A stretch of 64,000 nt of DNA from Owenia fusiformis. Lineage: Eukaryota > Annelida > Polychaeta > Sabellida > Oweniidae. Shown piece after piece: positions 47,925-59,503 of this stretch (positions within the stretch are counted from its first letter, which is position 1; each line of letters opens with the position of its first letter). The stretch lies in assembly GCA_903813345.2 (NCBI GenBank), contig CAIIXF020000010.1, positions 622,001 through 686,000 on the forward strand. Reading direction: 5' to 3'. Made by a program: the position numbers and the translations under genes. The notes under the pieces were generated by a model. The model had not been told where the DNA came from and searched no databases. It saw only the letters and a list, made by a program, of their open reading frames with translations.

Positions 47925-48792
47925 CTGCAACTTCTCGAAGAAATTAAACATCAAACATGTTCTTGTACCTGTAATTGTATTGATTGATACTATGTCTGTC
48001 TCATTCTGGCAGATTTACTGGCAGCCGCCTTCTTCCTTTATACTTCACTTGTAGATTGACTTTATTTGATCATCAATTGATCGCTGGTCAGATCTACTTT
48101 TGAATCTGTAGTGATCGCGCGGTATTTTAATGAAAATGCCACATCTGCTGTGTGCCTAGCTAAGCAAATTAGACTTAAAAGAAACATTTTGTCCCTGGAT
48201 TATACCATACCACTGGGATGGGGAAACATGAAAGGGTAAATAAGATAGAGCTATCCCGACACTGGTGATTTTGAGTGAAACGAGCAAATATATAGTTCCA
48301 GAGATACAGGCCGAATTCGTCCGTCCGTCTAATGGGTTTAAAAACGATCACAATGATTTTGATCCAATTTTCATCGTTTGGCACTCAATACAATAGTTCG
48401 AGACAACTGAAACTACTGAAAAGACCTACAATTCATATGAGTAATATCTATTTTGTAGGAGGATTATGATGATCTCGGAATCTAAGTGGATTATAAAACC
48501 CTCGACTTCCAAAAGTCACTTAATATCCTCCAAGCAGATACAACCGGAATATACATTTGGGAAGGTTGTTAATATTATTGCCGATTTCTTTTGAATGTAA
48601 TGGCAAGTAAATCCCGAAGTAATATAGAAATAAATTGCTTTGACAGACTGTCATATTACACAATATGTAATCATAAAGAATAAACGTTCATGATAGTGAA
48701 ATATGTTCTGTCTGTTGTATATTACTATATAGCTTATGCAACGGTGATACTGGAAACCCCTTATGAAACATTGAATAATGATATAAATGTAC

Positions 48793-48870
48793 GTGATCGA
48801 ACGTTGGAGAAGCACGATCCTCCTAGGCAGGTTAATCTCGTCAAGTCCATGGTGATGAGTTGAATCATTC
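48793..48870 (-). CDS. Possible coding exon 5 of the unknown gene
   Basis: A 78-nt stretch from a TCAG acceptor with a poor pyrimidine tract to a GTACAT donor. Its first base completes the AA of exon 4 as AAG (Lys). It encodes 25 residues including HHHGLDEINLPRRIVLLQRS and leaves AC. The phase match on both sides and the coding-like peptide support it; the splice sites are mediocre. Confidence 0.4.
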
Positions 48871-49648
48871 CTGATCATTGTGACTCAATTTTGAGTATTA
48901 TTTCATTGGGGAATGGAACCTGCTACTCCAATTTGCTTTATCATCTTAAGTTGCTTTGCCAAAGAGTATATGATTGATTATACTAGCTACAGCAAAGCAT
49001 CTTTTTCTTGGTTATTTTGGTTCCGTGAAAGGTAGTTGCTCTAACGTACATCTCATACTCGTTTCCCAGTTTGATTTTTCAATCACGAGCCCGATTAATA
49101 TGATTACATTTAAGTTTACTGACTCAATCTACTGTACAACTTTTTTATAATGGATAAACACCAGTTTGACCATGAACTTAGCATTGTAGTAGATGTTTAT
49201 TTGTGCGTTTTTGATTTCTGCGCCTGACGGCAATGGGACCCCTGGCCTATTCCGGTGTGAAACGGTATAAGACAAAGGTATAAGAAATGGTATAGACGAT
49301 GGATTTCTTTTTTACTTATTGGACCATTCCCTGGCTGATGCCAAAAATTGCCAAAATCATATCCTAATAGTCTTTCCTTTATACATTACAAAATGACAGT
49401 TGATCCATTTTTGACTTAAGGTCGATTAATGAAAAACGAACTTCCTAATGTATAGAGACTTGTTTTCCTGGAAAAACTTGCGGAAAGCGAGTATTATTCA
49501 CGTTCGATTCTTCAAACACTCCGCCGTCCCCCGGGTGCTACATTTATGCTAAGACGTTTCCTCATACATAATTCTGCAGGTCAGCCAAACTGACAGTAAA
49601 GAGTGGAAAAATTCTCGATGGTAATATAATGTGTACATAACAATTGAC

Positions 49649-49797
49649 TTATAGAGAAGACGACACATCGAGGAATCGTTTCGAGATACCAAATGTCTAA
49701 TGGATGTCTCAAGTTGGGCCTCTGCAATTTGACGGTCCCATATGCAAGCATCTAATCTCCATTGCCGTTTGCGGGGGTTTGTATGTTGCAATTGTGA
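49649..49797 (-). CDS. Coding exon 4 of the unknown gene
   Basis: A 149-nt exon after a strong polypyrimidine acceptor (TTCTCCCCCTCCCTCAG). It enters in phase 0 and encodes 49 residues including NPRKRQWRLDACIWDRQ, AEAQLETSIRHLVSRN and SSMCRLLY. It leaves with AA at a weaker donor (GTCAAT). The composition, with Trp, Cys and balanced charge, is clearly coding-like. The donor is the doubtful part; the frame stays open well past it. Confidence 0.55.
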
Positions 49798-50219
49798 CTG
49801 AGGGAGGGGGAGAACTATAGTTTTACAATTACCGTGCTTCAAAACCCACGCCCCACCCCACGCCCCGCCCCTTATCTACTTTAATAACATGTCTTATGTC
49901 AAGTTGATAAGGGTGTCCAGGGTCTTGAAGCAAGACTATTTTACAAAGACATACAGAATTGATCATGATCATTGCAAGTCAGGTATCAAAGCAAGGTTAT
50001 GAAGTGGGAGTAAAATTATAATTTTTGCCAACTTTTCACGGTTTTCTAGTATTCAGCTGGGTGCAAATGGGTTTTCAAGTGGGTGCAATCCCTTTAACCA
50101 AAACCTCAAGTGGGTGCAGCATTACACTTGCTCCAATACTTGGAAGTCACGATAACCTGGAGAAGAAATCGATTTAACAACATTCCAACCTAATGATCAC
50201 GTAAGGTGACGGCCACTAC

Positions 50220-50815
50220 TTACTCACTTCGAGAGCCATGTTAGATTTTGAAACTTATGACTCTCAAACGGAGAAGTGAACAGCTGATCAATAGTGACCT
50301 TTGAAATCGAATTAAGTCGATCCGCGGCTTACTTTTGGTCTCTAACTGTGTCTTACATCAGTATCATCAATCCGTGTAAGTATTGGAGCGCTGGAGTACT
50401 TCTTTTTCGATCAAGACTTGTAAATTGTTCATCGAGTTAAAGTTTTACAGACCTATTTCCAATATGGCGGTTTGCTAGGTGCGAGATACGCAACGAACGA
50501 AATGAATTTTGAGAATTAGTTAGGTTCGGACAACCTCCGGAGATTTACGAAAATGTCCGAGCAGAAACCGCCATATTGGAATTTGGCAGTAAAACGATTC
50601 ACTCGACTAACAATTACAAGTCTTGATCGAAAAGAAGTACTCCAGCGCTCCAATACTTACAAGGATTGATGATACTGATGTAAGACACAGTTAGAGACCA
50701 AAAGTAAGCCGCGGATCGACTTAATTCGATTTCAAAGGTCACGAACATTGAGCTGTCCAAATGCTCCGTGGGAAAGCTATTATATCAAAATCCAAATAGC
50801 TTTCGCAGGAAGTAA
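50220..50815. mobile_element. hAT-like palindromic miniature element, copy 2 (596 bp)
   Basis: Reverse-oriented copy of 17095-17681 flanked by its own 8-bp target duplication GCCACTAC (50212-50219, 50816-50823). The central GGTTCGGACAACCTCCGGAG region and both arms are conserved. It lies in intron 3 of the unknown gene. Confidence 0.9.
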
Positions 50816-51678
50816 GCCACTACCAGATAACAAATGAATGAAGACGTAACGAACAAGATGTAAAATTCATTAAAATATTTGCAAAAATTAAAACTTAACA
50901 TTTTGGGTTTCATCCAATACAGAGAAAAATTGTCTAATAAAAAGTTTATTCAATTTCCTTAGTAGCAAAGTGAAAATATAGATTTAGTTCTGCTAGAGTT
51001 GAACTTATGGCAGAATCACTTGTGTGAATCTGGGATGCTATAATTACGTCAACGTGGCTTTAAATGATCATTTGCCTTATCATACCTGGTCCTTTGTCAA
51101 AATTTCTAATTTCAGCAAATCAGCAAAAATTAGGCCTAATCAAATTGGACAAAATAGGCAACATTTTTGCAACGGCAAAAGTTTAGCAAAGTATATATAG
51201 CATATTTGGTTGAGTATAATCAAAAAGACCATATTTTGCGTTAGAAGGCTCCGAAAAAAATCCCGCGGAAAATATTAGACTTTGTAGACACCCCTTGACA
51301 AAACCTGGGCACAGCACTGTTCATTTGTTTTAATCAAATGTAATTTCCAATTACTCTTCGTATGTGTATTTCGTTCGTCCATTCGTTGGTTGGTTTTATG
51401 ATCAATTGTTCGTAGTAATGCTATTCGATACTGTCCTGGCTGGATTGCTGATATCTAGAAATGCAGAAAGGTTCGTGTATACGCAACCCCTTCGAGAAAC
51501 ACCTTTATGATGGATTAAGTATTGATAAACCTGATACTTAGCAAAGCGACGTAGTTTCTAGTGTAATCTGGTTATGATGAGGACAAAGAGCTTAATTCCC
51601 CCTCCTTGATTTCAATTTTTGGTTTTGTCGGTTGTTAGATGATTCATTTGTTTTTGCGTTGTACTTGCGTTCTTACAC

Positions 51679-51739
51679 CATTAATGTTGCTGATAGCGTT
51701 TTCGATTGATTCATCGGCGAGAGGAAAATGCAATCATCA
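51679..51739 (-). CDS. Coding exon 3 of the unknown gene
   Basis: A 61-nt exon with acceptor CTATGTATCTCAG and donor ATG before GTGTAAG. Its first base completes the AG left by exon 2 (AGT, Ser), followed by 20 codons reading DDCIFLSPMNQSKTLSATLM, and it ends at phase 0, exactly as exon 4 requires. It is too short to be convincing alone; the support is the two matching phases and the good splice sites. Confidence 0.5.
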
Positions 51740-52079
51740 CTGAGATACATAGGTGTAAAACGTGACAAAACATTCCTTCGTAAAAGGAGTTGAGGTTGCG
51801 ATGTTTTGAATTGAGAGGGAAAAACAGATTTAGACTGTCAGTATGGACCAACACGATTGGAAACGATTGCCTACTTGAACCTGACAAGATGTTTTACCTC
51901 TCTGTTTAGAGTATAAGTAAGGAGGTAGTGTCTCGATGGTTTGATAATCGAAATGGATGAACCAAGTGCGTGTGCGCAAAATGTGCAAAACACATTGGGG
52001 GCTTGGGGCTCATAGACATAAGGTGAGGGGAAGTCACGAATTAACATGTTGGATAAATATCTTTAAGCTAGACCACTTC

Positions 52080-52538
52080 CACCCTTGGTATACGCAGCTA
52101 ACGAAAATTGACCGGTACGGGTCAAAAGCTGGACCGGTACGGTACGGGTTTGTCACAAAGTTTGGCATTTTTTATAAAATCAAACGCGCGTCATTGAAAC
52201 TCACAAGATGTAAATAGCATGTCATTTACATCATACCTTGATGGGGAAAAATAGATCTTATATGTTAAAAGTACTAAATAAAAGTTATCGTGAAAATGAG
52301 ACTTCTCGAGAGAAAAGAGCATAAATGCGCATTTAGAGAGTTTTGGTCCGTTTAAAAATCTGTAAAAAATTGGGGTACTTAAAAGCATGGAGAGGCATCA
52401 TATATTTCAAATAAGACACGAGGAAGCCAATATTGAGCAAGTTATGGCTATTTTAAATTTTAAAAAACCGTTAACCCGTACCGGTCCAGCTTTTGACCCG
52501 TACCGGTCAATTTTCGTTAGCTGCGTATACCAAGGGTG
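52080..52538. mobile_element. 459-bp element with perfect 63-bp ends and 5-bp target duplication
   Basis: The left end 52080-52142 and right end 52476-52538 are exact inverted copies starting CACCCTTGGTATACGCAG and containing GACCGGTACGG twice. ACTTC occurs immediately on both outer sides (52075-52079, 52539-52543). A 5-bp duplication with ends beginning CAC recalls Transib/RAG-type elements, but the rest of the end is not diagnostic. The middle is AT-rich and non-coding. Confidence 0.8.
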
Positions 52539-52886
52539 ACTTCAGAATAACGGATTTCAGAACGCGTCCCACTTTTAGATCAGCCCAAACTGAAGGATCA
52601 TTGATACGAGTTATCACACTTCTCCTTTTCAAATTCAAGGAAATACTTAAATAGGAATACAACATCCCTCATAGTTATATGAGTGTCCTGTTCATTTGTT
52701 CTTGACTTCGCTTCTTAAAAGAGAGCTTCTTCAGTTTATAACTTAACTCTGCACGTAGGCTAGATGATGAGGCGATGGAAAGGGGTTTTACATGACACAA
52801 ACCTGGCACTCTAACGGGTGAGGAAACTTATATCACACTCACAGAACAATATTTAATACTTTATTTAATTCCAAGATGACACTAAC

Positions 52887-53050
52887 CTGCGCACTGTATC
52901 GAGGATGAGAGGTCTTATACGCCTGCAAATTTCTGTACATTTGTAGCAGCCCCACTTTACATCCTCGGCATATTCTTCCGAGAATGGAAAATTGTATGAC
53001 GTCATCATTATCCAAAGACTGGCCATTTGTTGATTCAGTTCATTTGTGAG
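52887..53050 (-). CDS. Coding exon 2 of the unknown gene
   Basis: A 164-nt exon between an acceptor (TTTTATTCCTAG) and a donor (CAG then GTTAGT). It enters in phase 0, as exon 1 leaves, and leaves with two bases (AG). It encodes 54 residues, including NQQMASLWIMMTSYNFPF, EEYAEDVKWGCYKC and TEICRRIRPLILDTVR. The aromatic, Cys and Trp content and alternating charge look like a folded helical domain. I do not recognise the family. Confidence 0.65.
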
Positions 53051-53054
53051 CTAG

Positions 53055-54700
53055 GAATAAAAAATTTAAATAATTAAAAGTAAATTAAAGTAAGTTAGAC
53101 ATTAGCCCAGGTTTACTCAAAGATTTCTCAATGCTGCAGATTGACATTCAATACAATGACCTTTCGCGCCAACACACATGTTTAAATAAGCAATAATAGG
53201 TGAAATTAGGTCAAATGAATACCTTTTCATTATGGCGTACACATTTTACCAAATTCTCTAAAAATAACTAAAAATGCTGAATTTATCTATCAATTGGAAG
53301 AATTAACACTTTTTTGCTCTTACAGATGTTCAATAACTCCACCATTTAATAAGATGTCACGTGTTTTTCACGAGGTGATAAGTTCGTGGGCCAATTGGAC
53401 GTATTGTTCATCTTTGTTAAATTTCTTTCCTAATTATGTATGCTGCATTGCAACCGATTTGGATGATAAACAGCTATACTATTGCCTTATGATTTTGATT
53501 CCCGAATACCTCGTGTCGGTATATTATATTATATATGTAAATGAAGGCACTGGGGTATATCAGTTATTCCTTGAACTTGACGTATTTATGATTTCATTTG
53601 ATTGCATACATTGGTGTTACTCAGAACTAGAATTTGGAAGCTGAATCAAACTAATCAAACGATATCGATAAAAATTTGATTTGTGAATCGTGAATTGGGT
53701 TTTCTCAAAGCAATTCAATTTGATTCCTCAATTGGACGATTGTGTTCGACTTCCCAATGGCTATAGTAAAGAAAATTATATGTGATAATTAGAATTGAAT
53801 AATGGAAGTTCCATCGATAAGACAACAACAGAAGCAATTCTGCGTCGACCATTACGTTCCCTCAGAAATCTATAACTTCTAAACATTAAACAATGATCTC
53901 CCGAGCATTTGGACAACCATCAGCATCTCCTTTTCTCTAATCAGCAAATTATTTTTCAATTTCGAAATGGATCTCCAATCTTAAAATTACCAATCTTAAA
54001 ATTGGGTTGGAATCAAACAACGAAGTTGTACTTGATTTTGGACAGATACATTATCCGATATCTAGGTGTCTAGTTAATTCTCTAGAATGGGAATTAATAT
54101 ATCGAGTTTAAAACAATACATGATTTTTTTCAAATAGATCAATACGCCGAGTGAATCAACATTGATTCTTGTACCAATTACGCGCTTGTTTCTTTCAAAG
54201 CGGTGCAATAAAGATTACATTTCTATTTGCTTTAAGACATCATTTATTTTCGATAGTACCAGTTTCTCACAACGGACCTTTATTATAAAAATCGTTCTCA
54301 ATCCTTAGATCGCTGGACTTAATGAACAATACTTATTAACTCCAATAATCACAAAGCACATATTCAGCCAAGACTGCTGGAATTGATACTAGGCTAAATC
54401 ATCGCGAAGTGGACGTTAATGCCACGGTTAGCGCTTAGTAATACCCAGGGAAGTCAATTCATGAATGATCATGAAGATATTTGCACTTCTTTTATATACA
54501 ACTATCCATGGCATAAAGATAAGATTTTACAAATATTCAAGAACTCAGGGTTCAGGGGTAACAAAATGCAACACGTGACAAAATTAGACAAATTTTAGAG
54601 AGATTACATATCATACTTAACTAGCACAAGTTTTACATATTCTTTTAAAAATGTTTAAAATTATATTACCAGTAAGCTCAACCCTCTCAAGATCGATCGA
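53055..54700. other. Intron 1 sequence, one unexplained open frame
   Basis: A 116-codon plus-strand frame (53294-53644) is open by length, but its composition (Tyr, Ile, Phe, Cys) is AT-driven and it has no recognisable motif. Nothing else is seen. Confidence 0.3.
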
Positions 54701-54708
54701 TCCATTCC

Positions 54709-55398
54709 TAAAGGATAGGTATCGATATGGTAAACTGAATTCAACAATGTTTTTCTCTTAAACCAATCAGTGAAAACATTCTGTAAAAAAACACGGTCCT
54801 TTATGTAATGTTGACTGATTGGCATGCAACAATTTAATGCAAAAATTGTTTATATATATTTTATATAACTGTTTTTGCTAACATTTTTTGTGCAATTGTT
54901 TTTTGTTCCTTTCTACCAATTCTTGAGAATGAAATAAAATGTCTTTCCGAACCTTGTTGGAACAAAATAGCATAATATACAACATTTTCTTAGATCTCTC
55001 AATAGTACAGTTATACAAAGAAATTTTGGTTGATTTTACAAAAAGTATGCAAAAACTTAAAATAAAAACCCCAAAAATAGATAAAAATCAAGATAAAACC
55101 TTTTATTTCATTAACAAGATACTTTTTTTAAATCAACTTTAATTCCTTTGTACAATTACAATATTGAGAAACCTAAACACATTTTGTTTATGTCGTTTTG
55201 TTCCAATGAGGTTCGGATAGTGTCTGATGTGTTTTCTAAAACAATGTTGAGAAAAGGATATAATATTTCAAATTATACCGTTACCATCCAAAAGATGACC
55301 ATTAAATTGACGATGCGTAAAATTTTCTAAATGTTTTGATGACTGGTTTAAGAGAAACGCGTGTTCAAAAAGTTCACCATATCGATACCACTCCTTTA
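54709..55398. mobile_element. AT-rich element with ~55-bp inverted ends
   Basis: AAAGGATAGGTATCGATATG at 54710 is matched inverted near 55378-55397 (AAAGGAGTGGTATCGATATG), and TTTCTCTTAAACC at about 54752 by GGTTTAAGAGAAA at about 55345. Two consecutive plus-strand frames of 67 and 60 codons inside are very Lys/Asn/Ile-rich and match nothing I know. The right end stops 38 bp from the exon 1 donor. Confidence 0.55.
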
Positions 55399-55436
55399 AC
55401 AACAACTAATGGTTTCGGTTCGAATCCATCATTTAC

Positions 55437-55748
55437 CTGCAGACAAGCTTCACTTGGGTTATGTTCTTTCTTCTTTCCGCTGCCTTTAGATAGCCTTGAC
55501 CTGACGGCGAAAACAGAGATCGCAGCTTGGGCCGCACTTTTGAATTTACTCGAGGTACTCGTTGAACCGTGACTCTTATGTCCATTCCCTCTATTGATAA
55601 GGGATGAAGTTGCATTTGGGCTTGTTTGAGAGTTCGCACTCGTTACGTGTCGTACTATGTTTGATGATGTTGTCATGGCCCCGGGTGACATCGCAGCTTC
55701 ACTTTCTGATACTGCTTGGTAATCTGCGGAGAATGGCTGGACGCTCAT
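55437..55748 (-). CDS. Coding exon 1 of the unknown gene (N-terminus)
   Basis: Starts with ATG at 55748-55746, with an in-frame TAA 12 nt upstream, so this is the first possible Met. It encodes 104 residues beginning MSVQPFSADY, rich in Ser, Thr, Ala and Asn, and including SAAQAAISVFAVRSRL followed by KGSGKKK. That stretch is a basic amphipathic segment that could bind membrane or calmodulin (inference only). The exon ends in CAG before GTAAAT, a good splice donor, at phase 0. The frame stays open 20 further codons into the intron, where it enters a repeat end (55371-55398), so the longer 124-residue reading is less likely. Amino-acid composition looks coding, unlike the surrounding AT-rich frames. 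Confidence 0.65.
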
Positions 55749-55759
55749 TATATATAATT

Positions 55760-57080
55760 ACATATTGCCGTCACCATATCTATATAATAAAGTCCATAAT
55801 AAATCCATTTCCTTTCTGTTGAATGCTTTGAAGGAATGCTTATTTTCATGGGAACTGCCAGGGGTGATTGTACATGAATGCATAGAATGCTTCTGCTCTC
55901 TGCCTTCTTCCCAGTTATTTCCCGTTTTATTCTTTTGATATACAGCCGTTAATTATTCCACTAATAGACCAATACTGCTCTCGCTGGTGTTTATCAGAAA
56001 TACTCTTTACCTTTAGATACTGACAAGAGCCTAACATATTGACTCGTTATACCTGAGAACAAACAGTGAAGATGAAAAATATCTTGCCAGGCAGGAGGAT
56101 TTCTTTTGATACTGCGCCAGAATTCCAGGACGATGTTACAACGCCGCTGAACTTGAATTGAACACTAACGATGAGCGCATATACTAGTATCGTATATGCT
56201 GTAGTTCGTCTCGCCGGGAGCCATTGGGAATTTCAATAACCTAAACAAAATGCCGATATCAAGTAATTTTGTTTGACAGTAATGTAAGTTAAGAGAAAAG
56301 ACGTGTACTCCTTTGAGAGTATTACAATTGGAATGCAACTAGTACTCAGCTCCCCGGCTTCTTCCAATAGTCCAATACTTATATACGTCGAGCTCCGTTG
56401 AGCGGTTGCTCTTCATCATCCGTATAAGTAACGTACTTAATGATGGATTATGAACAATTTGATATGAAGTAATTGACTATTTTATAACTAGTCAAGATTT
56501 GATTTGCAAAACCCTTGTCGTGTAAATCTTTCATTGATTTAGGTTATTCAAGAAATAGTACCATGGGTACTTGACTCATACGGTGGATGTGTCAGTAAAT
56601 AATGCAGCTCTTCATTATCAGTAACGTGGGAGGAACTAATGGTTTATTCCATCGGTATACTCTGGTTTAAACCACACTTAGGTAGCAACACAATAGAATG
56701 AACTTAGTTTAAAGAATACCCAGCTACAACAAAGAGGAGTGCATTATTTTTCTATTGTTTTTTAAGAATGTGCACTTGGCCGGCATTGGCTATACAAAAC
56801 CAGTGTGGCACAAAAAATGATTGACCGGCGCATGCAGTGCACTAAAGCTTAACTAATTATAGCCTATCCATCACTCTTTCAATAGTTGAATAGTAAACAC
56901 AAAAGAAACAAACTTAAAACATACATGCCCTGTTAAATGAAGAGCACTGAAGCTGAACTAATTATACCCACTCACTTCTCAATACACTTACCTCATAGTC
57001 AATACAAGAGAAATCAATTTTTCTTAAATTGGATCATGGACTACTTACCTTTGACAAGAGTCAATGCCCATTGTGTGGTT
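55760..57080. other. Region upstream of exon 1; no promoter motif identified
   Basis: This should hold the 5' UTR or promoter of the minus-strand gene. A TATATATAATTACAT stretch lies just upstream of the ATG but is too close to be a convincing TATA box. Confidence 0.3.
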
Positions 57081-57087
57081 TAAGTTA

Positions 57088-57186
57088 GATAAACAATTCG
57101 TCTTAGGTCTTAGGAAAAATAATGGCCTCGGGTCTTCGCCCCTTGGACATTATTTTTTCTAATCCCCAAGACTCATTGTTTATCCA
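57088..57186. repeat. ~100-bp hairpin with ends GATAAACAAT
   Basis: GATAAACAATTCGTCTTAGG and, inverted, GATAAACAATGAGTCTTGGG, plus an inner AAAAATAATGGCC / GGACATTATTTTT stem. Probably a solitary miniature element. Confidence 0.6.
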
Positions 57187-57719
57187 TTAATTAAACTGTA
57201 CGCAAATACATTGGATGTGAAGCTGCAAATTGAAACCTTTTGCGGTATCTATTGGTCTTTTTATATATTAATTTGATCGGAGCGATGGAAAAGTACTTAG
57301 AACTTAGAACCTTTTCAAACGTTTGATAGCTCGTAGATCGTTAGTGGGTGCAGTGCCTGCATTGAAGAATTTCTATGAACTAACTATCATCTTTTAACAG
57401 GATCTTAAGAGGTTCTGGACAAATCATTTGATTCTGGACTTGTCATATTTTTTTTTCAACGAAATCACATCCAAGGGTTGAATTTTTATTAGCTATTTAG
57501 AGAGTGAGTCCTGCCTAGTATTAATTTCAATAAAAAAGTTAAAATAGAACCCTATTTGAGAGTCAATCTAATACTTACATTACATTGATAAATTAAGGCA
57601 AATCCTGAAATATTTTTAAAGTGCATTTTTTTATGAAATATTATCCAGCAAGTATTTAAATGAAACGGTCTTATTTAAATACAAATCATAACATGATATT
57701 TTTCATGAAACATTTTTCA

Positions 57720-58340
57720 ATGAAATTCAATTGAAGGGTCAAGATAAAACGAGCTAATTTAGGTGAAAACCCTTACATGATGATGTGTTTTAATAACTTC
57801 TTTCATAAAATTCCATCAAGGGGTGAAGATAAAATGATCGAATTTAAGTGATTTAAGGATCACGAGAATATGTTTTCTTTGATATTTTCTATGAAATCCC
57901 ATCCAATGGTCAAGGTAAAATTTTGATTTTGATTTTGATTTGGTCACGTGTTCGAAAGATCCATATAAGGCCCATAGAACCATATAGGAACGTCATTTTG
58001 AATGTTACGTGATAGATCCATATAAGGCTTTTAGAACCATTTATGGAAAGATGAGGGGAAGCCCCTGACACCTGTTTCACGATTTTTATGCACTTCATTA
58101 TTGTACCGAAGTTTGCCGATTCGATTCGTCGTATTTCGGAATCCTGGTGACAATTTTATACTCCATTGGAGTATTTTTGACCTACTTCTTATGACGGAAA
58201 TTCCCGAACCTTGTTCGGATTAATCCGGATTTTCTGACCTACCTTATCTACCGAGGTTTCACGAGTTAACATTCGTCTCATTCCGGAATCCTGGTGACAA
58301 TTTTATACTCCATTGGAGTATTTTTGATCTACTTTTTCTG
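57720..58340 (+). repeat. Degenerate tandem repeats
   Basis: GGTCAAGATAAAA-type units recur at about 57738, 57823 and 57910. At 58138 and 58282 the same 50 bp occur (GGAATCCTGGTGACAATTTT then ATACTCCATTGGAGTATTTT, itself containing an ATACTCCATTGGAGTAT palindrome). Confidence 0.7.
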
Positions 58341-58387
58341 GATTTTGCCCTACTTATTATATCTTGACAACAAGCAAATCAAAAAGT

Positions 58388-58470
58388 TCGACATGAACGG
58401 GTCTCGATCAACTAACCTAGACTATGGAAGCCAGGCACGCTAACCATTAGACCAACGAGCTACCGATATG
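58388..58470 (-). repeat. tRNA-like SINE head or tRNA pseudogene
   Basis: On the minus strand TAGCTCGTTGGTCTAATGGT is a good polymerase III A box context, and GATCGAGACCC about 45 nt later is a degraded B box. The acceptor and anticodon stems do not pair well, so it is not a functional tRNA. Confidence 0.55.
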
Positions 58471-58540
58471 AAAGAACAAAAGTATTATATATTTATACCG
58501 AGCGTCAATTCAAAATGATCCTCACTTTTGTCTCCACTTA

Positions 58541-59503
58541 AATACGACTCGTCAGTTGTATCCAGAATAGTAGAACGCCTATGGCGCTAGTGAATAACCA
58601 AGTCCCAGGTGACTGATTCGTATCCCTCCGTGATATACTATTTTTGTTTTATTAAATACGACAGAAAGGAGCAAGGTGTACGTTGAAAACAAGACGTTAG
58701 TTTGTTTCAAAACAGTTTGGAAACATTAATCTCTGATAATTTAAGGTTTTCCACTCCTGAAGGGCCTCTAGATCTATGAAATTCAATAATCCACACAGTA
58801 AAAATACGATTTCTCTGCAACCTGATGTCCAATCAAGATCATTCAAATATATATGTGTTCCTGACACGTTTGGGCGTCCGGGAATAAAATTGCTTGTGAA
58901 AACTATTTACAAAAGTGTTCCAGAGACCCTTATCTACTTGGCTAAGGTTTTATTTGAAGATACATTGCCTTATTAGCAGGTAGAGGGGCATACAGAACAC
59001 AGAAGCAAATGCTATGTTGAAAATTTTCTATATTTCAATTTGAACCTGTGTTTACATGTCACGTAGGCCAGTGTTTTATGTGGGGATTATATGTACTTTC
59101 CTTGTTTACATGAACGTAAATCATTACATGAAATCTGCATTCTTCTGGGTTTAATCTGGGTTTGTATTGTCTTATTGGGGCTTTTCGACTTTAAAACAAA
59201 CCCTACCTAAATGGATTGTGTCTCGGGAACGTTTTTGTAAATAGTTATTATAAACAATTCTGAAAGAATATCACATATTTTTGTCTTCCCGATTTCAGTC
59301 ATGAATTACGTCAATTTCTCGTGCAAACATTGGGTAGACGTTGTCATAACCGGGTGCCCGAACGTGTCAGGAACATATAGATACTCGAATGATGTTGATT
59401 GAACATCAGGGTTGAGGGAAGTCGTAATTTTACTGAGTGTCTTCACGAAAAAATAAGCAGCACTTTAGGCCACCTAAATACAACTCGTCAGTTGTATCCA
59501 GTT
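58541..59503 (+). repeat. 27-bp direct repeats ~935 bp apart
   Basis: TAAATACGACTCGTCAGTTG at 58541 and TAAATACAACTCGTCAGTTG at about 59476, both followed by TATCCAG. The second contains CAACTCGTCAGTTG, a palindrome. They may bound an old insertion; the interval has no recognisable gene. Confidence 0.5.

Larger units (their letters stand above)
5627..55748 (-). other. Gene model: nine-exon protein-coding gene of unknown family (~447 aa)
   Basis: Nine minus-strand exons, listed separately, join in one frame: 55748-55437, 53050-52887, 51739-51679, 49797-49649, 48870-48793, 47924-47882, 16390-16074, 10653-10574, 5766-5627. The phases agree at all eight junctions: 0, then 2+1 nt, 0, 2+1, 2+1, 0, 2+1, 1+2. 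The product would be about 447 residues: a Ser/Thr/Asn-rich, probably disordered first 65 residues, a basic amphipathic stretch around residues 66-95, then a mostly helical-looking body, ending with a basic segment (RNRTRRSTT) and a Cys-rich tail (ICCSCKEQFL). I see no signal peptide or membrane segment. I do not recognise the family. Intron 6 is about 31.5 kb and holds satellites, transposons and an antisense spectrin-repeat remnant. Exons 5 and 6 were chosen partly because their phases fit, so they are the least secure; exons 1, 2, 7, 8 and 9 are the firmest. Confidence 0.6.

Noticed and set aside
48175-48384. Minus-strand frame RRTDEFGLYLWNYIF
   Set aside because: Begins in GACGGACGGAC, a signature of dispersed repeats here, and its phase does not link with neighbouring exons.
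53294-53644. 116-codon plus-strand frame in intron 1
   Set aside because: Long, but Tyr/Ile/Phe-rich by base composition, with no domain, no neighbour exon of matching phase and no repeat explanation. Left undecided.
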